A stretch of 64,000 nt of DNA, from the NCBI RefSeq assembly GCF_017980685.1, contig NZ_JACXXO010000014.1, positions 62,001 to 126,000 of the forward strand, written 5' to 3'. The translations under genes and the position numbers were made by a program. The notes beneath the pieces were generated by a model. It was not told the DNA's origin, did no database searches, and saw only the letters and a list, made by a program, of their open reading frames with translations. Of this stretch, positions 16,196 to 26,600 are shown in pieces. This DNA comes from Pseudomonas iridis (lineage in GTDB: Bacteria; Pseudomonadota; Gammaproteobacteria; Pseudomonadales; Pseudomonadaceae). Position 1 is the first letter of the stretch; each line of letters opens with the position of its first letter.

Positions 16196-16960
16196 ATGAC
16201 CGAAGACACCATCAAGCGCCGGGCACGCGGTCTGGACCGGGCGTTCGATATTCTCGATTTCCTCAAGGAGATCGGCCAGCCACTGCGTCCGAACGACATC
16301 GCCAACGGTATCGGCAGCCCGAAATCCACGGTCTACGAACTCGTCGCGTCCCTGCTGGAGCGACGGATTCTGGAGCCGGTGGGCAAGGACGGTCACGTCT
16401 ATCTGGGCCGGCAGTTGTACTTTCTCGGGCAGGCGCACTTGCGTCATTTCGACCTCAGTCGAGAGGCCGATCATGCCTTGCAGGAGATCGTCAGCCAGAC
16501 CCGCGAAACCGCGCAGATGTGCCTGCTCAACGGGCGCAAATACACGGTGGCGTTGATGAAGGAGGGCGAGCGGCATTTCCGTATCTCTTCCGATATCGGC
16601 GAAAACGCGCCGATCCCCTGGACCGCGTCCGGGCGTCTGTTGCTCGCGCATCTGAGTGACCAGCAAATCATCGACCTGATCGACGAAGGCGACTACATCC
16701 TGCCCGACGGCGAGCGGCTGCCGCTGGAGCGCTTTCTGGCGGAAATTCGTCAGGCCGGCATCGATGGGTTCTTCTCCTTCGACAGCGTCGCCGACACCTT
16801 CACCCACTGCTTCGCCGCACCGGTCAAAGACCCTTCCGGCGTAGCCATTTGCACCTTGTGCATCGTCGCCCCACGGGCCGATGCCAAGACCCATTACAAC
16901 GACTATCGCCGGGTATTGATCGAGAGCGCCAACAGCCTCGCCCGGCGCATCAACGAATAA
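16196..16960 (+). CDS. IclR family transcriptional regulator
   Basis: 254 residues. N-terminal winged helix-turn-helix (about 12-75: LDRAFDILDFLKEIGQPLRP, DIANGIGSPKSTVYELVASL) and C-terminal effector domain (about 90-250). Located inside the ABC/PLP enzyme/kinase cluster, it is the natural repressor for the palindrome at 12504-12519. The ATG at 16196 starts MTEDTIKRRARGL. Effector inferred to be D-glucosaminate or 2-keto-3-deoxygluconate; not visible from sequence. Confidence 0.9.
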   Translation: MTEDTIKRRARGLDRAFDILDFLKEIGQPLRPNDIANGIGSPKSTVYELVASLLERRILEPVGKDGHVYLGRQLYFLGQAHLRHFDLSREADHALQEIVSQTRETAQMCLLNGRKYTVALMKEGERHFRISSDIGENAPIPWTASGRLLLAHLSDQQIIDLIDEGDYILPDGERLPLERFLAEIRQAGIDGFFSFDSVADTFTHCFAAPVKDPSGVAICTLCIVAPRADAKTHYNDYRRVLIESANSLARRINE

Positions 16961-17003
16961 CCGCGGCTGCCTGCGGCCGCGAATGAATGCGAGGAGTTTG
17001 ACC

Positions 17004-18218
17004 ATGACGACTGCCATCAATACTGCTGTAGAAAAGGGCGACGCTGCCATCGGCGCGCACCTGGTGCGAGACGTCAGCCTGCCGGCGCTGGTGCTGCACC
17101 GCGAAGCGCTGGAGCACAACATTCGCTGGATGCAGGCATTCGTCAGCGACAGCGGCGCCGAACTCGCGCCCCACGGCAAAACCAGCATGACCCCGGCCCT
17201 GTTCAAGCGTCAGCTCGACGCCGGTGCGTGGGGCATCACTCTTGCCAGCGCCACTCAGACCCGCGCGGCTTACGCCCACGGTGTGCGTCGTGTGCTGATG
17301 GCCAACCAATTGGTCGGCACGCCGAACATGGCGCTGATCGCCGATCTGCTGGCGGATCCGTCGTTCGACTTCTATTGCATGGTTGACCACCCGGACAACG
17401 TTGCCGATCTCGGCGCTTACTTCGCCTCGCGCGGTGTGAAGCTCAACGTGATGATCGAGTACGGCGTGATCGGTGGTCGATGCGGTTGCCGCAGCGAACA
17501 GGAAGTCATTGAGCTGGCCCAGGCAATCAGCGCGCAACCGGCGCTGGCGCTGACCGGCATCGAAGGATATGAGGGCGTGATCCACGGTGATCACGCGGTC
17601 AGCGGAATCCGCGAATTTGCCGCGTCATTGGTGCGCCTGGCCGTGCAGTTGCAGGACAGCGGTGGGTTCGCCATCCCCAAACCGATCATCACGGCGTCGG
17701 GCTCGGCTTGGTACGACCTGATTGCCGAATCGTTCGAGGCGCAGAACGCTGCTGGCCGCTTCCTCAGCGTGTTGCGACCGGGCAGTTATGTGGCGCACGA
17801 CCATGGCATCTACAAAGAGGCGCAGTGCTGCGTGCTCGATCGTCGCAGTGATCTGCACGAAGGTCTGCGTCCGGCACTGGAAGTGTGGGCGCACGTGCAG
17901 TCGCTGCCGGAGCCGGGGTTTGCGGTGATTGCACTGGGCAAGCGTGACGTGGCGTACGACGCCGGGCTGCCGGTGCCGCTGCTGCGTTACCCGGCCGGTG
18001 TAGTGCCGGCGGTGGGCAAGGACGTTGGCGCGTGCAAGGTCACGGCAGTGATGGATCAGCATGCGTTCATGACGGTGGCGCCGGGAGTTGAGCTGCGCGT
18101 TGGTGACATCATTTCCTTTGGTACATCGCACCCGTGCCTGACCTTTGATAAATGGCGCGTGGGCTTGCTGGTGGATGAGCAGTTGTCGGTGATCGAAACC
18201 ATGGAGACGTGTTTCTAG
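17004..18218 (+). CDS. D-serine dehydratase-like PLP enzyme, probable D-glucosaminate dehydratase
   Basis: 404-residue fold-type III PLP enzyme: alanine-racemase-like N-domain with HGKTSMTPALFKRQLD (Lys for PLP) and a D-serine-dehydratase-like C-domain ending with the zinc pair in GTSHPCLTFDKW. The ATG at 17004 follows GAGGAG. Families with this fold include D-threonine aldolase, D-serine dehydratase and the D-glucosaminate dehydratase known from P. fluorescens. The kinase, ABC transporter and RidA neighbours favour the last: D-glucosaminate to 2-keto-3-deoxygluconate plus ammonia. Another D-amino-acid dehydratase remains possible. Confidence 0.8.
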   Translation: MTTAINTAVEKGDAAIGAHLVRDVSLPALVLHREALEHNIRWMQAFVSDSGAELAPHGKTSMTPALFKRQLDAGAWGITLASATQTRAAYAHGVRRVLMANQLVGTPNMALIADLLADPSFDFYCMVDHPDNVADLGAYFASRGVKLNVMIEYGVIGGRCGCRSEQEVIELAQAISAQPALALTGIEGYEGVIHGDHAVSGIREFAASLVRLAVQLQDSGGFAIPKPIITASGSAWYDLIAESFEAQNAAGRFLSVLRPGSYVAHDHGIYKEAQCCVLDRRSDLHEGLRPALEVWAHVQSLPEPGFAVIALGKRDVAYDAGLPVPLLRYPAGVVPAVGKDVGACKVTAVMDQHAFMTVAPGVELRVGDIISFGTSHPCLTFDKWRVGLLVDEQLSVIETMETCF

Positions 18219-18240
18219 GGCTTCAGACCGAGGCGCCGCC

Positions 18241-18330
18241 ATCGCTGGCAAGCCAGCTCCCACAGGGTGAAGTGTGGATGCACATTTTGTGTACGACCCA
18301 AAAACTGTGGGAGCTGGCTTGCCAGCGATG
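18241..18330. repeat. REP doublet between the PLP enzyme and kinase genes
   Basis: ATCGCTGGCAAGCCAGCTCC followed by CACAGG, and inverted CTGTGGGAGCTGGCTTGCCA ending GCGATGG at 18330. It sits inside the presumed operon, just before the kinase gene. Confidence 0.9.
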
Positions 18331-18375
18331 GGGCCAGATCAGACACCATCGATCAACCAGAGACACCACAAAAAA

Positions 18376-19308
18376 ATGACCACTCTCAGCCCCCTGGGCC
18401 CCAACACCCCACGCATCGCCCTGATCGGCGAATGCATGATCGAACTCCAGCAGCGCGCCGACGGCAGCCTGCAGCAAAGCTTCGGCGGCGATACCCTCAA
18501 CACCGCCGTCTACCTGTCGCGCGCCATGGGCGATAAAGCGCAAGTCGACTACGTCACCGCGCTGGGCGATGACAGCTTCAGCGACGCCATGTGTCAGAGT
18601 TGGTCGAGCGAAGGCATCGGCCTCGATTTCGTACAGCGCCTGCCCGGACGCTTGCCGGGTCTGTATTGCATCCAGACCGACGCCAACGGCGAGCGACGCT
18701 TTCTCTACTGGCGCAACGAGGCGGCCGTCCGCGATTGCTTTACCACTGCCGCAGCCGAGCCGATTCTGGCGGCGTTGCCGGATTACGACGTGCTGTATTT
18801 CAGCGGCATCACCCTGGCCGTGCTCGGTGCGCAGGGTCGCGACAGATTGATCCAGACCCTGATCGATGCACGCGAGCGTGATGCGCGGATCGTCTTCGAC
18901 AACAACTACCGGCCACGTTTATGGGCGTCAGTGGCAGAGGCACGTGCGGCTTATCGCAGCGTGTTGCCGCACATCGATCTGGCCTTGCTGACCGTGGATG
19001 ACGAGCAGGCGCTGTTTGGCTTCAGTGACTGCGATGCGGTGTTCGAGGCTTACGCGCAGATTGGCACGCCGGAAGTGGTGCTCAAGCGCGGCGCTGAGGC
19101 GTGCCTGATTCGGTGTGACGGTGAGGCGTTTGCAGTGCCGGCAGAGAAAGTCGAGAAAGTCGTGGACACCACGGCGGCGGGGGATTCGTTCAGTGCGGCT
19201 TATCTGGCGAGTCGTTTGCTGGGTGGAAGTCCAGAGAATGCGGCGGCGGCCGGCCACCGATTGGCAAGCCAGGTCATTCAAGTGCCGGGAGCGTTGATTC
19301 CGAGGTAA
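18376..19308 (+). CDS. kdgK: PfkB family sugar kinase, probable 2-keto-3-deoxygluconate kinase
   Basis: 310-residue ribokinase-family enzyme. GECMIELQQR and GGDTLNTAVYLSRAMG match the KdgK N-terminus; DNNYRPRLW and VDTTAAGDSFSAAYLA carry the catalytic Asp and anion hole. It would phosphorylate KDG to KDPG for the Entner-Doudoroff aldolase, finishing the pathway begun by the PLP dehydratase. The ATG at 18376 (MTTLSPLG) is chosen; upstream in-frame codons lie in the REP doublet. No strong ribosome site, only an A-rich run. Confidence 0.88.
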   Translation: MTTLSPLGPNTPRIALIGECMIELQQRADGSLQQSFGGDTLNTAVYLSRAMGDKAQVDYVTALGDDSFSDAMCQSWSSEGIGLDFVQRLPGRLPGLYCIQTDANGERRFLYWRNEAAVRDCFTTAAAEPILAALPDYDVLYFSGITLAVLGAQGRDRLIQTLIDARERDARIVFDNNYRPRLWASVAEARAAYRSVLPHIDLALLTVDDEQALFGFSDCDAVFEAYAQIGTPEVVLKRGAEACLIRCDGEAFAVPAEKVEKVVDTTAAGDSFSAAYLASRLLGGSPENAAAAGHRLASQVIQVPGALIPR

Positions 19309-19337
19309 AAGGTGAATGGCCGCTTGCTGTGCAATCG

Positions 19338-19412
19338 TTCGCGAGCAGGCTCGCTCCCACAAGGATCAGCGGTGTGCAGGCAACAACCTTGTGGGAGCTG
19401 GCTTGCCAGCGA
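19338..19412. repeat. REP doublet
   Basis: TTCGCGAGCAGGCTCGCTCC followed by CACAAGG, then inverted TTGTGGGAGCTGGCTTGCCA ending in GCGAGG. It lies between the convergent kinase and parvulin genes. The two halves belong to different REP variants. Confidence 0.88.
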
Positions 19413-19433
19413 GGAGGCCCTAAAGCCAACCAC

Positions 19434-19709
19434 TCAATCCCGGTAAAACACCTGCACCAGGTGATAGCCGAACTTGCTCTTGATCGGCCCATGCACCGTG
19501 CGCAGCGGCTTCTTGAAGATCACCACATCAATCACACCGACCATCTGCCCTGGCCGAACTTCACCCAGATCGCCGCCGCGCTTGCCGGACGGGCACGTCG
19601 AGTATTTCTTCGCCAATACATCAAACGCTTCACCCTTGGCGATGCGTTGTTTGAGCTGTTCGGCCTCTTCGGCGGTTTTCACCAGAATGTGGCGGGCTTG
19701 GGCTTTCAT
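19434..19709 (-). CDS. Peptidyl-prolyl cis-trans isomerase, parvulin type
   Basis: 91-residue stand-alone parvulin domain without a signal peptide, so cytoplasmic. Motifs: ARHILVKTAEEAE, STCPSGKRGGDLGEV and FGYHLVQV. Close in type to PpiC and to the second copy at 39251-39532, but clearly diverged from it. ATG at 19707-19709. Gene stands alone. Confidence 0.92.
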   Translation of the reverse strand: MKAQARHILVKTAEEAEQLKQRIAKGEAFDVLAKKYSTCPSGKRGGDLGEVRPGQMVGVIDVVIFKKPLRTVHGPIKSKFGYHLVQVFYRD

Positions 19710-19760
19710 CGTGCGGTACCTGATAACGGGGTGACGGCGGGGCGCGGATTATGCCTCAAC

Positions 19761-22298
19761 TCAAGGCGTCTCGCTGATCATCGTGCGGATCTTGCTGGCC
19801 AGCAGCTCAATCGAAAACGGCTTGGCCACCATGTCCATGCCGTCCTCAAGAAAGCCCTGACGCTCGGCAGCCTTCTGCGCATACCCGGTCATGAACAGCA
19901 CCTTGAGCTTCGGATGATGCTGGCGTGCGATTTCCGCCAGTTGCCGCCCGTTCATGCCCGGCAGCCCGACGTCGGTGATCAGCAGATCGACGCGCACATT
20001 CGACTCCAGCAAAGGCAGGGCGGTCCTGGCGTCCTCGGCCTCGTAGCCGTTGTAGCCCAGCTCCCTGAGCAGATCGAGCACCAGCATGCGCACCGCCGGG
20101 TCGTCTTCGACCACCATCACGGTTTCACCGGCGGCGATGGGCGCAGGTTGCTCGACGAGTTCAGCCTCCGGGCTTTCCGGCTCGCTGCCATGCAAGCGCG
20201 GCAAGTACAGACGCACGCAAGTACCCTGGCCCGGCAGGCTGTCGAGGCTGACATGGCCGCCCGACTGCTGCGCAAAACCATAGATCATCGACAATCCCAG
20301 ACCGGTGCCCTGGCCGATGGGCTTGGTGGTGAAAAACGGATCGAATGCCTTGGACAGTACCGAAGGGGTCATGCCGCTGCCGTTGTCGCTGACCGCCAGC
20401 ATCAGGTAATCGCCGGCCTTGACCGGTTCCAGCGTGGTGATGTCATTGCCATCGAGATAAACGTTGGCCGTTTCGATCAGCAATTCACCGCCATCGGGCA
20501 TGGCGTCGCGGGCGTTGATCACCAGGTTGAGCAGGGCGTTTTCCAGTTGGCTGACGTCGGTGCTGACAGGCCAGAGGTTTTCTGCCAGGCGTAACGTGAG
20601 CGCGATCGGATCGCCCTTGGTGCGACGGATCAGATCTTCCAGCGAATGGATCAGCGCGTTGACGTCGAGGGTTTTGCGATCCAGTGACTGGCGCCGCGAA
20701 AACGCCAGCAGGCGGTGCGTCAGCGCAGCGGCACGGTTGGCGGACGACACGGCGGCTTCGGTAAAACGCCCGATCTCGTCGGCCCGACCATTGGCGATAT
20801 AGCGTTGCATCAGGTCGAGACTGCCGATAATCCCGGTGAGCATATTGTTGAAGTCATGGGCGATGCCGCCGGTGAGCTGACCGACCGCTTCCATTTTCTG
20901 TGCATGGCGCAACGCATCTTCGGCGCGCTCGCGTTCGAACATCTCGTTCTGCAAGCGCTCATTGGCCTGGGCCAATTGTTCGGTGCGGGCGCTGACGCGT
21001 TCTTCAAGTGTTTCGTTGAGATTGCGCAGCGCCTCTTCGGTTTTCTTGCGCTCGGACTCGTCGATCACAAAGATGTAGAAACCGTTCACCGCGCCATCCG
21101 CTCCGTGGCGGGGCAAGTAGTTCATCAGCGCATGCCGGGTGCTGCCGTCGCGATGGGGCGTGTACAGGCTGAACGAGCAGGGCCGTCCGGCCAGCGCCTC
21201 GCCGATGTACGGCGAACGCAGGAAATAGGCCTCTTCGCCGATCACCTCGCGAATGGTGCGGCCATACAGCTCTTGCGGCGTCAGACCGTACCAATCGAGA
21301 TACGCCGCGTTATTCAGGCGAAAGCGTTCTTCGTGGTCGACATAGCTGATCAGGATCGGCATGGCGTTGATGACCAGTTGTAATTCGGTCTGACTCTGGC
21401 GCAACGCATGTTCGGTCTGTTTACGCTCGGTCAGATCCAGGGCAGCACCGAGAAAACGCACCGGCCGGCCATGGTGATCCTTGTAGCAGCGGCCGCGAGC
21501 GAATACCCAGCGCTGCTCGCCGCCGGGCAACAGCAAGCGGTACTCCTCGGCGTATTCCGTGCCGTGGGTGATGCAATGTTTGATGCTGCGGGCCAGCAGC
21601 GCACGGTCTTCGGGATGAACGCCGTTCAGATAATCGCTGATGGGCAATTGCCCGGCGCGGGCCGGATCAATGCCGTGCAACTGGGCAAAGTGCGCGTCGG
21701 CAATAAAGCGATCTTCACCGATGTCCCAGTCCCAGGTGCCCACCGCATCGGTGGCGGCGAGCGCCAGTTGCAGTCGCTCTTCGGTGTCGCGCTGAACCCT
21801 GAGGCTTTCGTCAGACCGCTGCTGCAACTCCAGAGCGATGCGCCGCCGTTCGTTGGTTTCAATCGCGGTGACGAGGATCCCGGCTACCTGTGCTTTTTCA
21901 TCACGGATCGGGCTATACGTCAGATCAAGCCAGAACTCCGAATCCTTGCCATCATGTTGCAGGGTGAAGCGCTGTTCACTGTAGGTGCGTACCTGACCTT
22001 GTAGGACGGCGCTGTAAATCGGGTCGGTAAAGTCTCGAAGTTCGGGCCATATCTGGTGCGCCGGCTGTCCGAAAGCGTGCGGGTGCTTGCTCCCGGCGAG
22101 CAGGGCAAAGCCGTTGTTATAGATCTGCGTCAACTCCGGACCCCACATCAGCAACATCGGCATCGGCGAGTGAATCACGATGTCCACGGCGGTGCGCAGG
22201 CTCTGCGGCCAGGTGCCAGCAGCGCCCAGAGGGCTGCGGCTCCAATCGGTACGGGCAATCAGTGCCTGGGCGTCGTTGCTGGTTGGTACAGCGTTCAT
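19761..22298 (-). CDS. Hybrid sensor histidine kinase with PAS domains and receiver
   Basis: 845 residues without transmembrane segments, so a cytoplasmic sensor. Order: three PAS/PAC segments (about 40-150, 185-300, 305-420), a short coiled coil, HisKA with GIAHDFNNMLTGI, a HATPase domain with NLVINARDAMPDGG and GTGLGLSMIYGFAQQSGG, and a receiver (about 725-845) with DVGLPG phospho-acceptor Asp and TGYAQKA. Start set at the ATG at 22296-22298 (MNAVPTSND); the frame extends 21 codons upstream without a good ribosome site. No cognate regulator is adjacent. Signal unknown. Confidence 0.9.
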   Translation of the reverse strand: MNAVPTSNDAQALIARTDWSRSPLGAAGTWPQSLRTAVDIVIHSPMPMLLMWGPELTQIYNNGFALLAGSKHPHAFGQPAHQIWPELRDFTDPIYSAVLQGQVRTYSEQRFTLQHDGKDSEFWLDLTYSPIRDEKAQVAGILVTAIETNERRRIALELQQRSDESLRVQRDTEERLQLALAATDAVGTWDWDIGEDRFIADAHFAQLHGIDPARAGQLPISDYLNGVHPEDRALLARSIKHCITHGTEYAEEYRLLLPGGEQRWVFARGRCYKDHHGRPVRFLGAALDLTERKQTEHALRQSQTELQLVINAMPILISYVDHEERFRLNNAAYLDWYGLTPQELYGRTIREVIGEEAYFLRSPYIGEALAGRPCSFSLYTPHRDGSTRHALMNYLPRHGADGAVNGFYIFVIDESERKKTEEALRNLNETLEERVSARTEQLAQANERLQNEMFERERAEDALRHAQKMEAVGQLTGGIAHDFNNMLTGIIGSLDLMQRYIANGRADEIGRFTEAAVSSANRAAALTHRLLAFSRRQSLDRKTLDVNALIHSLEDLIRRTKGDPIALTLRLAENLWPVSTDVSQLENALLNLVINARDAMPDGGELLIETANVYLDGNDITTLEPVKAGDYLMLAVSDNGSGMTPSVLSKAFDPFFTTKPIGQGTGLGLSMIYGFAQQSGGHVSLDSLPGQGTCVRLYLPRLHGSEPESPEAELVEQPAPIAAGETVMVVEDDPAVRMLVLDLLRELGYNGYEAEDARTALPLLESNVRVDLLITDVGLPGMNGRQLAEIARQHHPKLKVLFMTGYAQKAAERQGFLEDGMDMVAKPFSIELLASKIRTMISETP

Positions 22299-22425
22299 CG
22301 TTGCATCCTGAGCGTCAGTCGGTAGGGCGGCGTCTACTATCCTAATCTGGTAGACGCGCATTGGCTCGCGGCGTCACGGCGCGGGTCCTCTCTGTTCATT
22401 GCAAGCTTCGCAGGTGCTTTTAGCC

Positions 22426-23535
22426 ATGGAAATCGATGCACTGCTCAAACAACTGGCGAGTCGTCATGGTTCGGACCTGTACCTCTCCACGGGCGCACCG
22501 CCCAGCGCACGTTTTGAAGGCGTGCTTACCCCGTTGAGTGAGCAATCATTCAAACCTGGCGAGGTGGCAACGCTAGCCACCTCCCTCATGGACGCCGAGC
22601 AGCGCAGGGAGTTCGACCGGGATCTGGAAATGAACCTGGCAATCTCGCGCCCCGGCATCGGTCGCTTCCGGGTCAACATCTTTAAACAGCGCAACGATGT
22701 ATCCATTGTGATCCGCAACGTCAAACTCGATATTCCGCGTTTCGAGGATCTCAAACTGCCGCCAGTATTGCTCGAAACCGTGATGCTCAAGCAGGGGCTG
22801 GTACTGTTTGTCGGTGCTACCGGTTCGGGAAAATCAACGTCGCTGGCAGCGCTGATCGATCACCGCAACCGCAACAGCAGCGGGCACATCGTCACCATCG
22901 AAGACCCGATCGAGTATATCCATCGCCATCAGCGTTCGATCATCAACCAGCGTGAAGTCGGGGTCGACACTCGAAGTTTTCACTCCGCGCTTAAAAATAC
23001 CTTGCGCCAGGCGCCGGACGTGGTGCTGATCGGTGAAATTCGCGACCGTGAAACCATGGAACACGCGTTGTCATTTGCCGAGACAGGGCATCTGGTTTTG
23101 TCGACGTTGCACGCTAATAACGCCAATCAGGCGTTGGATCGAATTATCAATATGTTCGCAGAAGAGCGCCGGTCGCAGTTGCTACAGGCGCTTGGTAACA
23201 ACTTGAAAGCATGTATTTCGCAGCGTCTTGTGCGCACTGTTGATGGAAACCGCAGAGCTGCCGTAGAGGTGTTGCTGGGTACGCCGACCGTAGCCGATCT
23301 GGTCCGACGTTGTGAGTTCGGGGAGCTCAAAGCGATGATGGAAAAATCCGCGGCTATGGGTATGCAGACATTTGACTCAGCCCTGTTTGCGTTGGTATCG
23401 ACCGGTGCAATCACTGAGGAAGAGGCGTTAAGGAATGCCGATTCGGTCAACAATCTGAAGTTGCGCTTGAAGTTGATTGGAGAGAGCAACATTGATCGAA
23501 ATTCAACGGCGGGAGAGTGGGGTTTAATGGATTGA
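22426..23535 (+). CDS. PilT/PilU family twitching ATPase, PilU-like
   Basis: 369-residue secretion-type ATPase. FVGATGSGKSTSLAALIDHR (Walker A), EDPIEYIHRHQ (Asp box), GEIRDRETMEHALSFAETGH (Walker B) and STLHANNANQALDRIIN match PilU more than PilT. Type IV pilus retraction motors normally sit as pilT-pilU; here no pilT or other pilus gene is next to it, so it is an orphan or paralogue. ATG at 22426 (MEIDALLKQ). Codon use becomes AT-richer toward the 3' end, at the border of the toxin-like gene. Confidence 0.85.
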   Translation: MEIDALLKQLASRHGSDLYLSTGAPPSARFEGVLTPLSEQSFKPGEVATLATSLMDAEQRREFDRDLEMNLAISRPGIGRFRVNIFKQRNDVSIVIRNVKLDIPRFEDLKLPPVLLETVMLKQGLVLFVGATGSGKSTSLAALIDHRNRNSSGHIVTIEDPIEYIHRHQRSIINQREVGVDTRSFHSALKNTLRQAPDVVLIGEIRDRETMEHALSFAETGHLVLSTLHANNANQALDRIINMFAEERRSQLLQALGNNLKACISQRLVRTVDGNRRAAVEVLLGTPTVADLVRRCEFGELKAMMEKSAAMGMQTFDSALFALVSTGAITEEEALRNADSVNNLKLRLKLIGESNIDRNSTAGEWGLMD

Positions 23536-23665
23536 TATGCTATTCAGTAGGGTCGATATTGATTGTTGGTAATATCGCTTAATATCTTCGAAGTGGACCA
23601 GCCTATTCTGGAAGTTGAGTATTGTCAGCCGTGACAATAAACAATTAACTTGATGGGATTTCATA

Positions 23666-26600
23666 ATGGATTTTAAAAAAACAAACAAAATTTTTCAGTC
23701 ATCAACCAAGGCTCTGGCTGAATTGAATGGCAAGCTGGCCGCGGATGCCACTGAGTATCTTCGGGTAATTGATGAGCTGGAGTTGGCGCTGGAAGAGATT
23801 AAAGAAGACCAGGTTATCAATTGGTATGCTCGCGAAATAGCGTTGCAGCCGGGATCCTCAATATATGAAATTTATAATCCCGGCAGACTTTTGCTTAACG
23901 ACTTTCTGCAAAAGAATTTTGTCATTGGGATGATTAATCGTGTGGGGGCGCGTGAGCATGATGGTCTTGTTCGGGTCGGGCCTGATGGGAAATTCGAAGT
24001 CTATGGTCCGGACGGCTGGATTGACGTGCGTGCGCGCACCATCCTTGGCGTTTATGAGGAGTATACGACGCCTTTGAAGTTGATTGCGGATATATCCCGC
24101 GCAGCAGGAGGGTATGTATGGCCGGACCTGGATATGACCCTGGATCAATGGTTTCGCTTTCATGAGATTGATCCGCCGAAAAATAACGCAGAAGTCAGGA
24201 ACTTGATTGCCTTGTTGAAATTTGATCCGGTCGTTGATGATTCCGTCAACTATTGGGAGCACTTTCAGGGGGGTGGGCAGGGATTGTTGAAACTCACGCA
24301 GGACGAATTTTCAGAGATCAGGCGGGCGACGGCAAAAATCACTTTAGGCAAGAAACTTCTCACAACTTTGCACAGCATCAACGGGCGGCCACGTATAACG
24401 CATGAGAACGCCGCTCGGCAAATAAAAAACCTGGTTACACACACTGGCTCGCTAGTGATCGCCAGAAGATATCTCGAAGAGCTTGAATGGTTTGGCGCAA
24501 ACGCACAGGAAGAGGTATCTGAGAGCGTGCTTGCCCAACTATTGATAACGGCTATATTGCTCGACCTTGATACATCGATTGACCAGAGTATCCAACGCGG
24601 TCGTGTTGCCGGGTTTGATTTATATGCAGCGATAAACGTTGAACGACATGCCTCGTCAGTACTTCAGGACCTGTCGAGCTTTTTGCATACCAAAAAATGG
24701 GTAGACGCTGCTCTGGCGCCGCTTGCGGCCCATATGTTACTGACTCGCATTGCACCGGAGTTTCTCGTATCTGGAGTACCGTCGTCAGTTACACTTGGCT
24801 CGATTGCGTGGATCAATTTCAGTCGTGGCGTGACGCTGGTTAACGCGGTTAAAACCGGTGCCGCTCAAGTGATGACCTATACCCAGATCATGGCTTACGC
24901 CGACTTGCATCCGGTAAGTGACGCGCAGAGACATCTACGGGATCTGACCATGATCGACCCGATTGTCGATTGGGCGCTGCTTAATCAAGTAGTGACGCGT
25001 GCCGAGCTTGATAGGACGGAGGAAGCTACTACAAAACGAGCAATTGCGGCATTCGAGCAGCATGCCGAGAAGTTTAGCCAAATAGCCAAAGCCTTCTCGA
25101 CAGTGCTACCTGACAGGGCAAAAATTGCCCGTGCGGCATTGAGTGTCGCGGCGCCTGGCTGCGACACTCTGGACGAAAAAGCACTTTCCGAAGAAGGAGG
25201 CCAGCAGATCATGTCCATGGTTGATTTGCATCAGTCTGGCGATCTGGTTACCGGCAAGTGGGACCGACGCACCGTCCGCTTGATCACGAACGGGGTGCCG
25301 CGACCGGCCATCAATTACAACCCTTCGGGCGTTAGCCTTTTTAAGCATTACCCACAATTACTCGCGCTCAAATCCTGTGATGAGGAGATGGATCGTCAGT
25401 TGGCGGTGTATCGCAGTGATTTGGATGAGGCCATGTTGACGACCGTAAAAATGGCGTTGGCACTGATGCCCGATACTGATCTGCACGCCTTCATGAATGC
25501 AAAGATCCACTTTCTCACCGTGCGTGGATCCGCGATCTATACGGTTACCAAGCGCATCGGCGGGCCATTAAACAAGGAATTTCAAAAAGAAACACTGCAA
25601 AGCCGAGACGCTGCAACCGGTCGTTTTGGCGTTGTGATGTTTGCGACTTACAACAATGCTGTCATCTGTTATGAGCTGTTCACCGCGCGCGGAGAGTTTC
25701 AAAAAAATGACGCATTGGGTGAGTTGATTGTTCGCCAGCAAACACTGCAGCAGCGCTCAAGGATGAATCGCCCGGCTGACCTGACATCTCAACTGCCTTT
25801 TACCTCCCTGCAGTTATTGCCGCTCAATGTGAAGTGTTACACCCATGGTGTTGCGCCAGACGCTTCGATCAGCAGTAGCATGGCCTTTATCGATAACTTT
25901 GGTGCGCTGCCCGAGCCGCAAACAACTGCGAACCCCAAGATGGGATTTTATCAGCGTATCAACGATCCTGACGTTGCACGTATCGCGGAGTTTATTGTTA
26001 CTCATCGACCGTTCCTGAATGCTCGGGAACTCAGAGAGCTAGTTCGTGTACCCACGCCTTTGGAACTCTCCCGAGAAGAAAGCGAACGGCTGATTACTTA
26101 TTTCATCGACCTGGTGGTGCCGTTCAAGAGATGTATCGAGGACATTACATCCGGTCAACACGACAAAGTGGTAGACGGGATTTATGGTTGTTTGATGGAC
26201 GGCATCGGGCTGGTGGGAACGGTCGCGGGAGCCAGTTCCAAAGTGTTGAGTATTTCAGCGAAGACCATTTCTACAACGGCAAAAGCTGCGCGTTTTACCA
26301 TGTTGGCGTTTACCTCGGCGATTTCACTACTCAACCCACTGGACGGCGTGCCGTCTGGCATACAGTTAGGTGGAAAACTGGTACACAAGGGTTTTTTGCG
26401 TTTCAACAAAAACTCGCATGCACTTATCGCAAAGGCGAACAAACAGTTGCGCTCACTCAGGCCGCGACAACACCCACATGTTTTGCTTGACAGTAATGGT
26501 AACGCACAATTTGCGCTCGGCACCTGGCGCCCCCGCGGCGTAGCGAGCGATGCCGTTGCGATTCTGGCCGTGCGCCGAGACAATAAATGGTACGCCTTGA

